A DNA stretch of 64,000 bases from Bacillus sp. 1NLA3E (lineage in GTDB: Bacteria; Bacillota; Bacilli; Bacillales; Cytobacillaceae). Shown here piece by piece: positions 1 through 8,017 of this stretch. Position numbers and translations under genes: made by a program. The stretch spans positions 2,886,001 through 2,950,000 of the forward strand of contig NC_021171.1 of assembly GCF_000242895.2 (NCBI RefSeq). The letters are read 5' to 3'. Position 1 is the first letter of the stretch. Each line of letters begins with the position of its first letter. Under the pieces are notes generated by a model. It saw nothing but the letters and a program-made list of their open reading frames with translations, had not been told where the DNA came from and did no database searches.

Positions 1-468
1 ATCAAGCATGACAAGTTTAGGATGATGAATGATAGCTTGGGCAATCCCCAGACGCTGTTTCATACCCCCAGAATACTTGCCAATCCGGCGATTCTTTGCA
101 TCAATAAGACCAACTAGAGTTAACAACTCCTCGCTGCGCTCGGTTGCATCTATCTTGGTTAACCCACCTAATCTACCAACGTATTTAAGGAACTCAAAAC
201 CGGTCATCCATTCGTAAAATACTGGGAATTGTGGTAAATATCCGATATATTGTCGAATGTCCCCTTCATATCCTGCACCTTGAAATCGAATAGCACCTGA
301 TGATGGTTTAATTAATCCAGAAAGCATACGCAATATCGTCGTTTTTCCAGATCCATTCGGACCAATTAATGCTGTGCATTTTCCATTTTCTAGATTAAAA
401 TCCACTCCCTTGATTACTCGTTTATCTTGGAAATCCTTTTTCAAACCATTAACGGCAACTACCGGCAT
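1..468 (-). CDS. ABC transporter ATP-binding protein, YxlF-like (3' end outside window)
   Basis: ATPase subunit of an ABC exporter; only the first 156 codons are inside the window. It shows a Walker A loop (GPNGSGKTT), the ABC signature YSGGMKQR and the beginning of Walker B (KLVMLD) at the window edge. The ATG overlaps the stop of the upstream gene as TAATG, so the two are translationally coupled. The neighbour is a PLDc_N-type small membrane protein, the arrangement of yxlE-yxlF in the sigma-Y operon of B. subtilis. Here no sigY or yxlCD lies immediately upstream, so control by a sigma-Y-like factor is not shown. The permease (yxlG-like) would be expected beyond the window. The ATPase class is certain; the YxlF relation is inferred from the neighbour. 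Confidence 0.9.
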   Translation of the reverse strand, partial: MPVVAVNGLKKDFQDKRVIKGVDFNLENGKCTALIGPNGSGKTTILRMLSGLIKPSSGAIRFQGAGYEGDIRQYIGYLPQFPVFYEWMTGFEFLKYVGRLGGLTKIDATERSEELLTLVGLIDAKNRRIGKYSGGMKQRLGIAQAIIHHPKLVMLD

Positions 469-668
469 TATTGATTTCTCCTTCCAATTACAAAATAAAG
501 GATTGGACCAATAATATTAAGTAACAAGATTACTAAAATCCAAACCCATTTAGGACCGTTAGTTTTTTCAACTCTATATAAATCTATTAACGCTACAACA
601 AGTAAAATCAATTGGATGATAAAAATAGGTAAAATGATGGCAAGATTTAGATTTCCAATGAATTCCAT
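468..668 (-). CDS. Small PLDc_N-domain membrane protein, YxlE-like
   Basis: A 66-residue protein with two hydrophobic helices (about residues 8-28 and 42-62) around a short polar loop containing the KTNGPKWVW motif typical of the phospholipase D nuclease N-terminal (PLDc_N) family. In B. subtilis the related YxlE helps keep sigma-Y inactive; other members sit beside ABC exporters. A strong purine-rich ribosome site (GGGAGGAGGGGAGAG) precedes the ATG. The stop overlaps the start of the ABC ATPase, so the two form one operon. No catalytic phospholipase motif is present, so no enzymatic activity is implied. Confidence 0.85.
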   Translation of the reverse strand: MEFIGNLNLAIILPIFIIQLILLVVALIDLYRVEKTNGPKWVWILVILLLNIIGPILYFVIGRRNQ

Positions 669-695
669 ATCTCTCCCCTCCTCCCTTCATGTATT

Positions 696-1019
696 TTAGC
701 GTATTAATCGAAAAATTAGTGGAATTTGATACTCTTTACCCTCATATGCCTTGACTGCGGCCACGATAGTAAAGATAAAAGCGAATACTCCTACAATCCA
801 AATGAGAATAAACCCGATTAGGACGAACATCAGAACCATACTGATAACAGCGTAAACAGAGTAAGAAATGAGGAAATTTAAGTATTCCTTTCCATGATAA
901 TCAATAAACTCAGATTCATTCTTTTTTAACAGCCAGATGATTACTGGACCGATAAAAGCAGTAAAAAAGCTAATCGCATATATGACTGCAGCAAATGTAC
1001 GTTCTTCATTTGTAGGCAT
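696..1019 (-). CDS. DUF4870 membrane protein
   Basis: A 107-residue integral membrane protein of the DUF4870 type: an N-terminal polar segment with NEERTFAAVIYA, hydrophobic segments near residues 10-30, 45-65 and 68-88, and the FIDYHGKEYLNF segment between the first two that marks this family. The ATG at 1019 is preferred over an upstream TTG-type start because GGAGGAAATATCC sits directly before it. It lies 28 bp upstream of the yxlE-like gene on the same strand and may be co-transcribed. Function is unknown; members are common next to exporters and stress genes in Bacillus. Confidence 0.85.
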   Translation of the reverse strand: MPTNEERTFAAVIYAISFFTAFIGPVIIWLLKKNESEFIDYHGKEYLNFLISYSVYAVISMVLMFVLIGFILIWIVGVFAFIFTIVAAVKAYEGKEYQIPLIFRLIR

Positions 1020-1209
1020 GGATATTTCCTCCAATACATTTATATACTCTCATTTTATCCTATCCCAAATAGAAATACTTTAAAATGTGTCACAAAATAT
1101 GGAATTTTATAACAATGTGATTTTATATTATAGTTCTTGTTTTGGACAACTTGAATACATTTTAGTAACCATATTTAACAACAAGAATAAGATAAGGAAT
1201 GATGATAAT

Positions 1210-1989
1210 ATGTCGATGTTTGAAGCTTTAATTCTTGGAATCATACAAGGTTTAACGGAGTTTTTACCCATCTCAAGCTCCGGGCATTTATATTTGGGAA
1301 GACATCTATTCCACCTCGATGAAGCGGGCTTATTCCTTGATACGATGCTTCATGTTGGGACATTACTGGCTGTTGTTATCGTATACAAACAAGAATTGTT
1401 CGATATAATAAAACATCCTTTTAGAAAACACTCGCTATTGTTAGTGGTTGGGACAATCCCTGCCGTATTAGTAGGCTTGCTCTTAAACGATTTGTTTGAA
1501 TCAATATCAAAAACTGGCAAAACGATTGGTTGGGAGTTTTTACTCACAGGTGGGATCCTCTGGATGGCAGATGGGGTTAAATCGGGCGCTAAGAAAATGA
1601 ACAACATCGGATATGGGGATGCACTTTTGATTGGCACATTTCAAGCAGCAGCCATTTTCCCCGCTATTTCTCGCTCCGGACTTACCATTGCGGCTGGTCT
1701 TTTCCGCAAACTGGATCGAGAAACTGCGGCCTATTTTTCTTTTTTACTATCGATCCCGGCAATTGCAGGAGGTATCGTTCTCCAATTTTTAAAAATGTCT
1801 GAACAGACCATTGAAGCAGTATCCTTCGGTAGTCTATTTATCGCGACCTTATCTTCTGCCCTATTTGGCTATATGGCGGTTGTCGGGATGATCCAATTTT
1901 TAAAAAAGAAATCTTTAAAAATATTTGCCATTTACGTTTGGATTTTGGGCTCAACTATCATTATTTTACAATGGAAAGGGATTTTTTAA
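1210..1989 (+). CDS. uppP: Undecaprenyl-diphosphatase UppP (BacA family)
   Basis: Membrane phosphatase that dephosphorylates undecaprenyl pyrophosphate, recycling the lipid carrier for wall synthesis and giving bacitracin tolerance. From the ATG at 1210 it has 259 residues. The first signature TEFLPISSSGH is at residues 16-26 and the second, FPAISRSGLT, lies in the middle; both hold the Glu, Ser, His and Arg residues of the active site. About seven hydrophobic helices follow. The open frame runs 41 codons further upstream, but that extension has no family similarity, and AAGGA lies about 12 bp before the chosen ATG, which is a somewhat long spacing. The start could also be the next ATG (1216). 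No partner genes are near; it looks monocistronic. Confidence 0.93.
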   Translation: MSMFEALILGIIQGLTEFLPISSSGHLYLGRHLFHLDEAGLFLDTMLHVGTLLAVVIVYKQELFDIIKHPFRKHSLLLVVGTIPAVLVGLLLNDLFESISKTGKTIGWEFLLTGGILWMADGVKSGAKKMNNIGYGDALLIGTFQAAAIFPAISRSGLTIAAGLFRKLDRETAAYFSFLLSIPAIAGGIVLQFLKMSEQTIEAVSFGSLFIATLSSALFGYMAVVGMIQFLKKKSLKIFAIYVWILGSTIIILQWKGIF

Positions 1990-2079
1990 CCAAATAAAAA
2001 ATAGATAAAATTATATTTTCCTATCTGCATAAAATCTATCATAAAAAACAAATTGGACATCACATAAGAAAGGGAAAAT

Positions 2080-3204
2080 ATGAATATATTATTAAAAAAT
2101 TCACAAGTGTACCCAATCACTTCTCCCCCTCTTCAGACAGGAGATGTGCTGATAAAAGATGGTAAAATCAGTAAGATTGGCAAAAATCTCCCCTCTGATT
2201 CAAACACAAAAATGATTGATTGTTCCAACGGTTATTTATTACCTGGGTTTATTGATGTTCATACCCACCTTGGCTTATATGACGAAGGAACTGGCTGGGC
2301 TGGAAATGATGCGAATGAGACGATTGAACCACTTAGTCCTCATATTCGAGCAATTGATGGAGTCTATCCACTTGATCCTGCCTTTTCTGATGCAATTAGC
2401 CACGGAATTACAACGGTTCATGTCATGCCGGGAAGTTCAAATGTAATTGGAGGAACCACATCAGTTATTAAAACAACAGGGAATAATATACAAAAAATGA
2501 TTATACAGGAAACAGCTGGTTTGAAAATTGCTTTTGGGGAAAATCCAAAAAGAATTCATAGTCATGGGTCGTCGGAATCAATTACGCGGATGGGAATCAT
2601 GGGAATGCTTAGAGAGGCCTTCTATAATGCCCAACGTACTGAAATTCCAGAATCTTTAAGAATGGATCCATTGGTCAAAGCCTTGAAAAGGGAAATACCT
2701 GTCCGAATCCATGCGCACCGAGCAGATGATATTTTATCGGCTGTAAGACTATCGAAAGAATTTAATCTTGACCTTCGAATTGAACATTGCACCGAAGGCC
2801 ACCTGATAGCATCTGAATTAGCAGATCTAAATTTGAAGGTATCGGTAGGACCCACTTTGACACGGCGATCGAAGGTTGAATTGAAAAATAAAACTTGGAA
2901 AACCTATCAAGAACTATCAAACCATGGAATTGAAGTTTCGATCACAACGGATCACCCATATATTCCTATCCAATATTTAAATGTATGTGCAGCCTTAGCT
3001 GTGCGGGAGGGTCTTTCAGAACAAAAAGCCCTCGAAGGGATCACCATAAATCCGGCTAGAAATCTTAGAATCGACGACCAACTAGGAAGTATCGAAGTGG
3101 GTAAGGACGCTGACCTTGTCCTCTGGAGCCATCATCCATTTCATTATATAGCCAAACCAAAATGGACCATGATCCATGGGGTATTTGTCAAAATAAACAA
3201 GTGA
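2080..3204 (+). CDS. Amidohydrolase, imidazolonepropionase-like
   Basis: A 374-residue metal-dependent hydrolase of the amidohydrolase superfamily. An N-terminal beta domain is followed by the metal motif DVHTHLG (His61, His63). Further ligands fit the RIHAHRADD and RIEHCTEGH segments, and the catalytic Asp fits TTDHPY. The C-terminal NPARNLRIDDQLGSIEVGKD stretch is the usual end of the family, where the protein returns to the beta domain. AAGGGAAA precedes the ATG. The subfamily is the cytosolic imidazolonepropionase-like group found widely in Bacillus; no histidine-utilisation genes are adjacent, so the substrate is not known. It starts 90 bp after uppP and may be read from its own promoter. 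Confidence 0.88.
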   Translation: MNILLKNSQVYPITSPPLQTGDVLIKDGKISKIGKNLPSDSNTKMIDCSNGYLLPGFIDVHTHLGLYDEGTGWAGNDANETIEPLSPHIRAIDGVYPLDPAFSDAISHGITTVHVMPGSSNVIGGTTSVIKTTGNNIQKMIIQETAGLKIAFGENPKRIHSHGSSESITRMGIMGMLREAFYNAQRTEIPESLRMDPLVKALKREIPVRIHAHRADDILSAVRLSKEFNLDLRIEHCTEGHLIASELADLNLKVSVGPTLTRRSKVELKNKTWKTYQELSNHGIEVSITTDHPYIPIQYLNVCAALAVREGLSEQKALEGITINPARNLRIDDQLGSIEVGKDADLVLWSHHPFHYIAKPKWTMIHGVFVKINK

Positions 3205-3324
3205 AAATTAGTTTGTTATAATCATGAAAAATTCATAAATATACCTATTTCAATTTTTCATTTTTTCTTGTATTATACACCTACAGTACAATAAATTTTT
3301 TAACGACAATTTCATAGACTAAGT

Positions 3325-3488
3325 TTTAGGGAAGGCAAATGGTGCGCCACCAGTTTTTCTGGTCCTAGTGGGTTCGATTCCCACCCCGAAATTTTTTAGC
3401 AACACAAAAAATTTCGAGGGTGGGCTAGGGCCGACGTGTATTTAGGCACGGGTTCGGGTTCAGACTACCCTTCATTGGAGGGATTAGC
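3325..3488 (+). ncRNA. tRNA-like structured leader RNA upstream of the GNAT gene
   Basis: The 5' region of the next gene folds like a truncated tRNA. TTTAGGG (3325-3331) can pair with CCCGAAA (3385-3391) in six of seven positions as an acceptor stem; 3334-3348 forms a D-arm-like hairpin with GG in its loop; 3349-3363 is an ACCAG-TTTTT-CTGGT hairpin; 3368-3384 is a perfect T-arm (GTGGG, TTCGATT, CCCAC). The 3' half of this fold (3380-3397) can instead pair with 3406-3424 in an 18-bp hairpin with one bulge. Near the start codon, ACCC (3467-3470) can pair with GGGT (3456-3459), or CCCT (3468-3471) with AGGG (3479-3482), which hides the ribosome site. All pairings are read by eye; expression and function are not shown. 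Confidence 0.45.
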
Positions 3489-4052
3489 ATGCAACTCAAG
3501 AAACGTGAACTCCACGATTGTCATACTTTGTATGATCTAATGACGCACCCAGAAGTCTTCCCATTTGTGCGTCAAAAGGCCAATTGCTACGATGAGTTCT
3601 TGTTTGTAACAAAGCAAACAATCGAAGCTGAAGAGCAAGGTGAATTAATTTCACGCACAATTCTTGATGAGTGGGGCGCTCCAATTGGGACGATTAACTT
3701 GTATGACATTCAGGACAAAGCTGGTTTTCTAGGAACTTGGCTTGGTAAGCCTTATCACGGAAAGGGATATAATAAACCTGCGAAAGATGCCTTCTTCGAA
3801 GAACTTTTCTTTGAACTGGAAATTGAGAAAATTTTCATGCGCATTAGAAAAGAAAACATTCGATCCATCAAAGCAGCAGAAAAACTCCCCTATGTTATAA
3901 AGGCCAACGAATCAAGAAAATCCTTATATGATCAGCTAAATGCCCAAGGGGATATTTATGATCTGTATGAAATTTCAAAGGATCATTATACTCTCCATGT
4001 CTTAAGAACCACTCCACATCTCCAAGAATCGTCACAATTGCTTGAAGCCTAG
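3489..4052 (+). CDS. GNAT family N-acetyltransferase
   Basis: A 187-residue acetyltransferase. The N-terminal half (about residues 5-60) has the HDCHTLYDLMTHPEVFPF pattern of the RimJ/RimL-like subgroup. The acetyl-CoA loop corresponds to GKPYHGKGYNK (about residues 93-103), and the following helix and IRKENIRSIKAAEK (about 119-132) fit the C-terminal core. The acceptor is unknown. GGAGGG lies seven bases before the ATG. The gene is preceded by a long structured leader (3325-3488) that could occlude this ribosome site. It ends ahead of a bidirectional terminator at 4119-4150. The open, unbroken frame and leader suggest a regulated gene. Confidence 0.85.
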   Translation: MQLKKRELHDCHTLYDLMTHPEVFPFVRQKANCYDEFLFVTKQTIEAEEQGELISRTILDEWGAPIGTINLYDIQDKAGFLGTWLGKPYHGKGYNKPAKDAFFEELFFELEIEKIFMRIRKENIRSIKAAEKLPYVIKANESRKSLYDQLNAQGDIYDLYEISKDHYTLHVLRTTPHLQESSQLLEA

Positions 4053-4118
4053 AAAAGCTTAAGCGCCAGAGATGGACAGTTTTAATGAATTTCATGGTTT
4101 TCTTATTCCTGAAAAAGG

Positions 4119-4150
4119 AAACGCTCCGAATTAATTCGGAGCGTTTTATT
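4119..4150. terminator. Bidirectional terminator between convergent genes
   Basis: AACGCTCCGAATTAATTCGGAGCGTT is a perfect palindrome followed by T-rich sequence on the plus strand and preceded by A-rich sequence that serves the minus strand. It closes the GNAT gene and overlaps the last codon of the small minus-strand gene. Confidence 0.85.
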
Positions 4151-4307
4151 GTAGGTCACTTTGAAAGAATTCTGTAGTGCTTGTTTCAGAATCCCCCATT
4201 TCGGCTAATAAATAAGATAATTCCTCATTTGTTAAAGTTTCAAATCTTCCATCAAGAAAGAAAACTTGAATTTGGTTAGGATTAATCCGATTTAATTTGT
4301 AGCTCAC
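4146..4307 (-). CDS. Small hypothetical protein (53 aa, GTG start)
   Basis: A 53-codon frame beginning GTG at 4307 behind a G-rich stretch (GGGGGGACGAGGACA). The product is acidic and polar, with the segments RINPNQIQVFFLDGRFET and LTNEELSYLLAEMG. It has no membrane segment and no signal. The frame ends exactly at the convergent terminator, which supports it being a real gene. The family is not recognised; the amphipathic LTNEELSYLL stretch suggests a small regulatory or adaptor protein, but this is only inference. Confidence 0.55.
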   Translation of the reverse strand: MSYKLNRINPNQIQVFFLDGRFETLTNEELSYLLAEMGDSETSTTEFFQSDLQ

Positions 4308-4467
4308 TGTCCTCGTCCCCCCACAATGATTTACTCATATAATTGACAATAGTAAGCAAATTCATTCCTTCTTTAGATATATGAATGTTCCAAAGAATAA
4401 ATGAATGCTAGCAAAATATGATATAATTTTCCCAATATAATTTGATTAGAAACAGAGGATTTTATTA

Positions 4468-5835
4468 ATGTACAATAAAATAAAGAAGTCCGAGAAACTT
4501 AAGTTATTATTAACTATTTTCATTCCAATTTTGATTTCCCAGGTTGGACTTATGATGATGAATTTTTTTGACACAACCATGTCGGGGCATTACAGTTCTG
4601 TTGATCTAGCTGGTGTTGCAATAGGTTCTTCTTTATGGGTACCTGTTTTTACTGGACTCACTGGGATGCTTGCTGTAACTCCAATCATTGCGCAACTTGT
4701 TGGAGCAAAGAACAAAGAAAAAGTAGCTTTTTCAGTAATACAAGGGATCTATTTAGCTGTTTTGTTAGCTATTATTGTCATTATTCTTGGATCTTTTATT
4801 CTTGTACCCGTGTTAAATAGTATGAAATTAGATAATGAAGTTGAATCCATTTCTCAAAATTACTTAATTGCTTTAAGCTATGGAATGATTCCACTGTTTA
4901 TTTTCAATGTGCTCCGTTCATTTATTGATGCACTTGGTAAAACACGGGTTTCAATGATCATTACAATTTGTTCCTTACCGATTAATATCATTTTTAATTA
5001 TTTACTCATTTATGGAAAATTCGGATTTCCAGAACTTGGCGGGGTCGGGACCGGATATGCAACGGCCATCACTTATTGGATTATTACTATTATTGCAGCA
5101 GCCATCATCCATACTCAGCGGCCTTTCCTATCCTATGGTATATTTAAAAGTTTTTATGCTGTTTCCATTAATAAGTGGAAAGAAATATTAAAAATTGGGA
5201 TACCAATTGGCTTGTCGATCTTTTTTGAAACAAGTATATTTTCAGCCGTTACTATATTAATGAGTGATTTTAATACTGTAACAATTGCTTCTCATCAATC
5301 AGCCATGAATTTTGCATCATTCATTTACATGATACCGCTTAGTATCTCAATGGCTTTGACTATTGTGGTTGGATTTGAGGTTGGATCTAAGCGTTTTCAG
5401 GATGCTCGTGAATACAGTTTCATTGGAGTGGCAATAGCTGTTGCGATGGCATTTTTTTCCGGGATTATATTGTTACTTTTCAGACATGAAATCGCTGGGA
5501 TCTATACTGATGACCCATCCGTTCAAAAACTAACTGCTCACTTTCTCCTGTACGCCCTTTTCTTTCAGCTTTCTGATGCAATCCAGGCACCCGTTCAAGG
5601 GGCACTAAGGGGCTACAAGGACGTTAATATAACTTTTATCATGGCACTTGTATCCTACTGGGCAGTCGGCCTTCCTTTTGGTTATTTTTTGGCAAACTTC
5701 ACAGCTTGGGGACCCTATGGGTACTGGGTCGGATTAATAACCGGATTAGCTGTTGGAGCCATTTGTTTAACGGTTCGCCTCGTTTCAATTCAAAAGCATC
5801 AATATCAAAACATAAAAAAGGATCATCTTATTTAA
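4468..5835 (+). CDS. MATE family efflux transporter
   Basis: A 455-residue, 12-helix MATE exporter (NorM/YpnP-like). It starts with the typical first helix (ILISQVGLMMMNFFDTTMSG), which carries the FDTTMSG motif, and repeats the pattern after the midpoint (PIGLSIFFETSIFSAVTI). The family uses sodium or proton gradients to expel cationic drugs or metabolites. AGAGG lies before the ATG. It is preceded by a 160-bp intergenic region and followed immediately by a terminator, so it is monocistronic. The substrate cannot be told from sequence. A second, only distantly related MATE gene lies at 18155-19504. Confidence 0.92.
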   Translation: MYNKIKKSEKLKLLLTIFIPILISQVGLMMMNFFDTTMSGHYSSVDLAGVAIGSSLWVPVFTGLTGMLAVTPIIAQLVGAKNKEKVAFSVIQGIYLAVLLAIIVIILGSFILVPVLNSMKLDNEVESISQNYLIALSYGMIPLFIFNVLRSFIDALGKTRVSMIITICSLPINIIFNYLLIYGKFGFPELGGVGTGYATAITYWIITIIAAAIIHTQRPFLSYGIFKSFYAVSINKWKEILKIGIPIGLSIFFETSIFSAVTILMSDFNTVTIASHQSAMNFASFIYMIPLSISMALTIVVGFEVGSKRFQDAREYSFIGVAIAVAMAFFSGIILLLFRHEIAGIYTDDPSVQKLTAHFLLYALFFQLSDAIQAPVQGALRGYKDVNITFIMALVSYWAVGLPFGYFLANFTAWGPYGYWVGLITGLAVGAICLTVRLVSIQKHQYQNIKKDHLI

Positions 5836-5856
5836 ACTGAGATGATCCTTTTTTTG
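5814..5856 (+). terminator. Rho-independent terminator of the MATE gene
   Basis: GGATCATCT and AGATGATCC form a stem around the stop codon region, followed by seven T residues. The last codons of the gene form the 5' arm. Confidence 0.85.
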
Positions 5857-5921
5857 TTTTTTGCATTGTATACAGGAGAAGCATATTTACTGGTCGATTT
5901 TTTTCCTTGTTAACTTTTCTT

Positions 5922-5950
5922 AACGGTTGGGCTTTTAATTGCATACTATA
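5922..5950 (+). promoter_or_regulatory. Sigma-K-like promoter of the spore locus
   Basis: CATACTATA (5942-5950) matches the sigma-K -10 consensus CATANNNTA exactly, and AAC (5922-5924) stands 17 bp upstream as the -35 AC element. The first spore gene starts 29 bp downstream. Late mother-cell expression would suit coat-type genes. Confidence 0.6.
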
Positions 5951-5978
5951 CAATATCAACTTAAAAGGAAGTGAGAGG

Positions 5979-6221
5979 ATGCAGACAGTAATTAATATCT
6001 TTAACTTAAAAATCAACAGTATTTCTAACAATGGCTCACTTAATATCGGAGAGGCATTACACAATTCACCAACTGCAAACACAAAATCACAAGGTCACAA
6101 CGCATCCTTCGGAGATTTTGCTCCTCCGACAGCCGCTATGGAAAACGTCTTTATTGATCCAGACATGAATGATCAGGGCGATATCGCAAACCCTGCCAAT
6201 GTCATTTCAAATCAAATATAA
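5979..6221 (+). CDS. GerPA/GerPF family spore germination protein
   Basis: An 80-residue protein of the GerPA/GerPF family: VINIFNLKINSISNNGSLNIG is the family start, followed by a HNSPTANTKSQG segment and an ASFGDFAPPT motif. These small coat-associated proteins help nutrients reach germinant receptors. The ATG at 5979 follows AAGGAAGTGAGAGG; the 24 codons open upstream lie in the promoter and are not coding. It is the first gene of five in one direction and is a paralogue of the next. B. subtilis ydgA and ydgB next to cotP are, from memory, the closest known arrangement. Confidence 0.85.
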   Translation: MQTVINIFNLKINSISNNGSLNIGEALHNSPTANTKSQGHNASFGDFAPPTAAMENVFIDPDMNDQGDIANPANVISNQI

Positions 6222-6238
6222 AAGGAATGTGAGCTTGA

Positions 6239-6481
6239 ATGCCCTATCAAATTAATATATTTAGCATAAAAACAAACGGAATGACCAGTAATGCCAATGT
6301 GGATATTGGCCCTACCGTTCATAATAGCCACACCTCAAACTATAAAACAGTTGGTTCGAATATTGCCTATGGGGATATTTCCTCAAGTAACGCTGTGTCA
6401 ACAAATGGCGTTGCTGATTTAGATGTTAGTGACCAAGACCAAATTGCTAATCCTTCTTTACCAATGGTAAACCAACTGTAA
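6239..6481 (+). CDS. GerPA/GerPF family spore germination protein (paralogue)
   Basis: An 80-residue paralogue of the preceding gene, of identical length and with the same order of motifs: INIFSIKTNGMTSNANVDIG, HNSHTSNYKTVG and IAYGDISSSNAV, ending in the shared IANP..NQ pattern. The two diverge strongly in between, so the duplication is old. It starts 17 bp after its neighbour, behind AAAAGGAATGTGAG, and is clearly in the same operon. A role in coat permeability or germination is inferred from the family. Confidence 0.85.
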   Translation: MPYQINIFSIKTNGMTSNANVDIGPTVHNSHTSNYKTVGSNIAYGDISSSNAVSTNGVADLDVSDQDQIANPSLPMVNQL

Positions 6482-6513
6482 AAAGAGTTCTGTTCTGAAA
6501 GGAGGAATGATAT

Positions 6514-7014
6514 GTGTTCCCATGGAATTTATTCCCTTTTAATGACAACATGAAAAAGATGATGGATAATGTAAACCCTAATGAGATTGAAAAATACACA
6601 AAAGAAATCATGAGTAAAATGTTACCTAATTATGCGGAAGGAATGATGAATCCTCAAGAGTTATTAAGAGGAATTTTCCCGAATACAACTAACCAAACTT
6701 CATCGAGCAACTCACCATCGTCAAACCATCAATCTTCACTACAAACCTCTATTTTTGAGACACATGAGTATATTTATGTTCGGATTATCATTAAATCAGA
6801 AGAATGGCTGAGAGAAATGAAATTATACCATACTGCAAATCTCATGATTATTGAACACATCCCCCATTCTGAAGATAAACATACATTGACACTCCCAGCA
6901 ATCGTCAAAAAGAAAGGTGCAACCGCTAACTATAAGGACGGAACACTAGAAATAAAGATCCCCAAAAGTGTGGATATGCAATTCTGCGAAATTGACGTCA
7001 CGGAAACTCTCTAG
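6514..7014 (+). CDS. Hsp20/alpha-crystallin-like spore coat protein (GTG start)
   Basis: A 166-residue protein with an N-terminal helical, Met-rich part (residues 1-55), a Ser/Asn/Gln-rich linker (about 58-78) and a C-terminal beta domain like Hsp20. The final DGTLEIKIPKS motif is the conserved last strands of small heat-shock proteins. CotP, CotM and GerT of B. subtilis are spore-coat relatives of this fold. The start is GTG at 6514: AAAGGAGGAATGATAT lies before it, and the overlapping ATG two bases upstream opens another frame that stops quickly. It lies 32 bp after the GerPA/PF-like pair in the same operon. Confidence 0.72.
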   Translation: MFPWNLFPFNDNMKKMMDNVNPNEIEKYTKEIMSKMLPNYAEGMMNPQELLRGIFPNTTNQTSSSNSPSSNHQSSLQTSIFETHEYIYVRIIIKSEEWLREMKLYHTANLMIIEHIPHSEDKHTLTLPAIVKKKGATANYKDGTLEIKIPKSVDMQFCEIDVTETL

Positions 7015-7063
7015 GCGTCAATTTTAATTTTCGCATTGATTTTGAGAAAGATAAATATGATGA

Positions 7064-7072
7064 CATAAAGTA
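7064..7072 (+). promoter_or_regulatory. Possible second sigma-K -10 element
   Basis: CATAAAGTA fits CATANNNTA and lies 70 bp before the second Hsp20-like gene, in a 128-bp gap. No clear AC -35 stands at the right distance, so this is weak. Confidence 0.25.
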
Positions 7073-7142
7073 GAACTTCTACCGAAGAGTGTTTTTACTA
7101 CCCATTAAAGTGTGATAAACAGAGCATTAAGGAGGGTTTGTC

Positions 7143-7628
7143 ATGGATATGGAAAAATTAAAACAATGGCTTGATATGACAAAACAATATCAAGCCACCC
7201 ATCTTTGGAAGGATATCTTTCAGGATGGTGAAAAAAACAACTCCCAACGCGACAAATTTAACATAGATCCAAATTCATTTATGCAACAACGTGAGATTCT
7301 ACCTCATTGTGATCTTTATGAATACGAAGGCATGTTGATAGTCGAGGCTGAACTCCCAGGTATCAATCCTCAAGAAATATATATTGCTTTACAAAACACC
7401 CAACTTATTATTAGAGGAGAATTTAAAAGCCTATTTCCGAAAATACAATACTACTTGAAGGAAAGACCAAATCGAAAATTCGAGAAAAAAATCGAATTAC
7501 CTATTCCTGTTTCAAAAAATAAGGTTACCACCAGCTTTGATAACGGAATCCTAAAAGTTTTCCTTCCCATAGAGAAGGGAGATACGGAATTTGTAGAGAT
7601 TTCATTCGATAAGAGTGACTCATTATGA
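7143..7628 (+). CDS. Hsp20/alpha-crystallin family protein, spore-locus type
   Basis: A 161-residue small heat-shock-type protein. The alpha-crystallin domain spans about residues 50-155: LIVEAELPGINPQEI is the conserved strand, RGE and FEKKIELPIPV follow, and FDNGILKVFLPI is the A-x-x-x-n-G-v-L signature. It is more canonical than the preceding Hsp20-like protein. AAGGAGGGTTTGTC precedes the ATG. It overlaps the next gene by ATGA. The surroundings argue for a coat or germination role like GerT or CotP rather than a general chaperone, but this is inference. Confidence 0.8.
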   Translation: MDMEKLKQWLDMTKQYQATHLWKDIFQDGEKNNSQRDKFNIDPNSFMQQREILPHCDLYEYEGMLIVEAELPGINPQEIYIALQNTQLIIRGEFKSLFPKIQYYLKERPNRKFEKKIELPIPVSKNKVTTSFDNGILKVFLPIEKGDTEFVEISFDKSDSL

Positions 7629-8017
7629 GTAAAAAAAAGGGTTTCAGTGTTAAAGCGTGGATATTCCCAAAAAGTGCAAGTAGCCATATCTCAGCTTTAC
7701 TCTCTAAAATAACGGATTTAGAAGCACGTCTTGCCAAGCTCGAAATACCTAAAAAAAATCCTAAGGACATAGATATCACGCAAAACGAAGCTCCCCCTTC
7801 TGTTCACATCGAGAACCTTAGGATTGATAAAATCATTGTTGAGAAACTTGACTATACAAATAATTTAGGACAATTAGGAATCAAAGAATTGACAGGAAGA
7901 TTAAATATTGGCACAAGCTACGAAGGTACGGAAAAAGTTGAAAAAAAGGTTGCAAAAAAAATGAAAGATTTAGAGAAAGCAAAAGTGAATTTCCGCTCAA
8001 AACCAGAAAAAGGCTGA
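7625..8017 (+). CDS. GerPC-like spore germination protein
   Basis: A 130-residue protein. After a basic N-terminus there is a short coiled coil (SALLSKITDLEARLAKLE, about residues 23-40), a variable Pro/Asn-rich stretch, and then IIVEKLDYTNNLGQLGI and LTGRLNIG, which match the I-E-x-I-x-Y ... L-x-G-x-LNIG core of GerPC. The basic tail (residues 105-130) is likely disordered. It overlaps the Hsp20 gene by four bases and is followed by a terminator, so it closes the operon. GerPC normally belongs to the gerPABCDEF operon; here it is linked with Hsp20 genes instead. Confidence 0.65.
   Translation: MSKKKGFSVKAWIFPKSASSHISALLSKITDLEARLAKLEIPKKNPKDIDITQNEAPPSVHIENLRIDKIIVEKLDYTNNLGQLGIKELTGRLNIGTSYEGTEKVEKKVAKKMKDLEKAKVNFRSKPEKG

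Noticed and set aside
3325-3391. Ordinary functional tRNA gene
   Set aside because: The anticodon arm is too short, the acceptor has a mismatch and starts with T, and the strand is needed for a competing 18-bp hairpin; tRNA-like is safer.
3380-3424. Rho-independent terminator
   Set aside because: The stem is strong, but no T run follows it; CTAGGGCC follows instead, so it is treated as part of the leader fold.
5828-6082. Minus-strand open frame over the sigma-K promoter and first spore gene
   Set aside because: It runs antisense to a clear GerPA/PF-like gene and its promoter, without a ribosome site.
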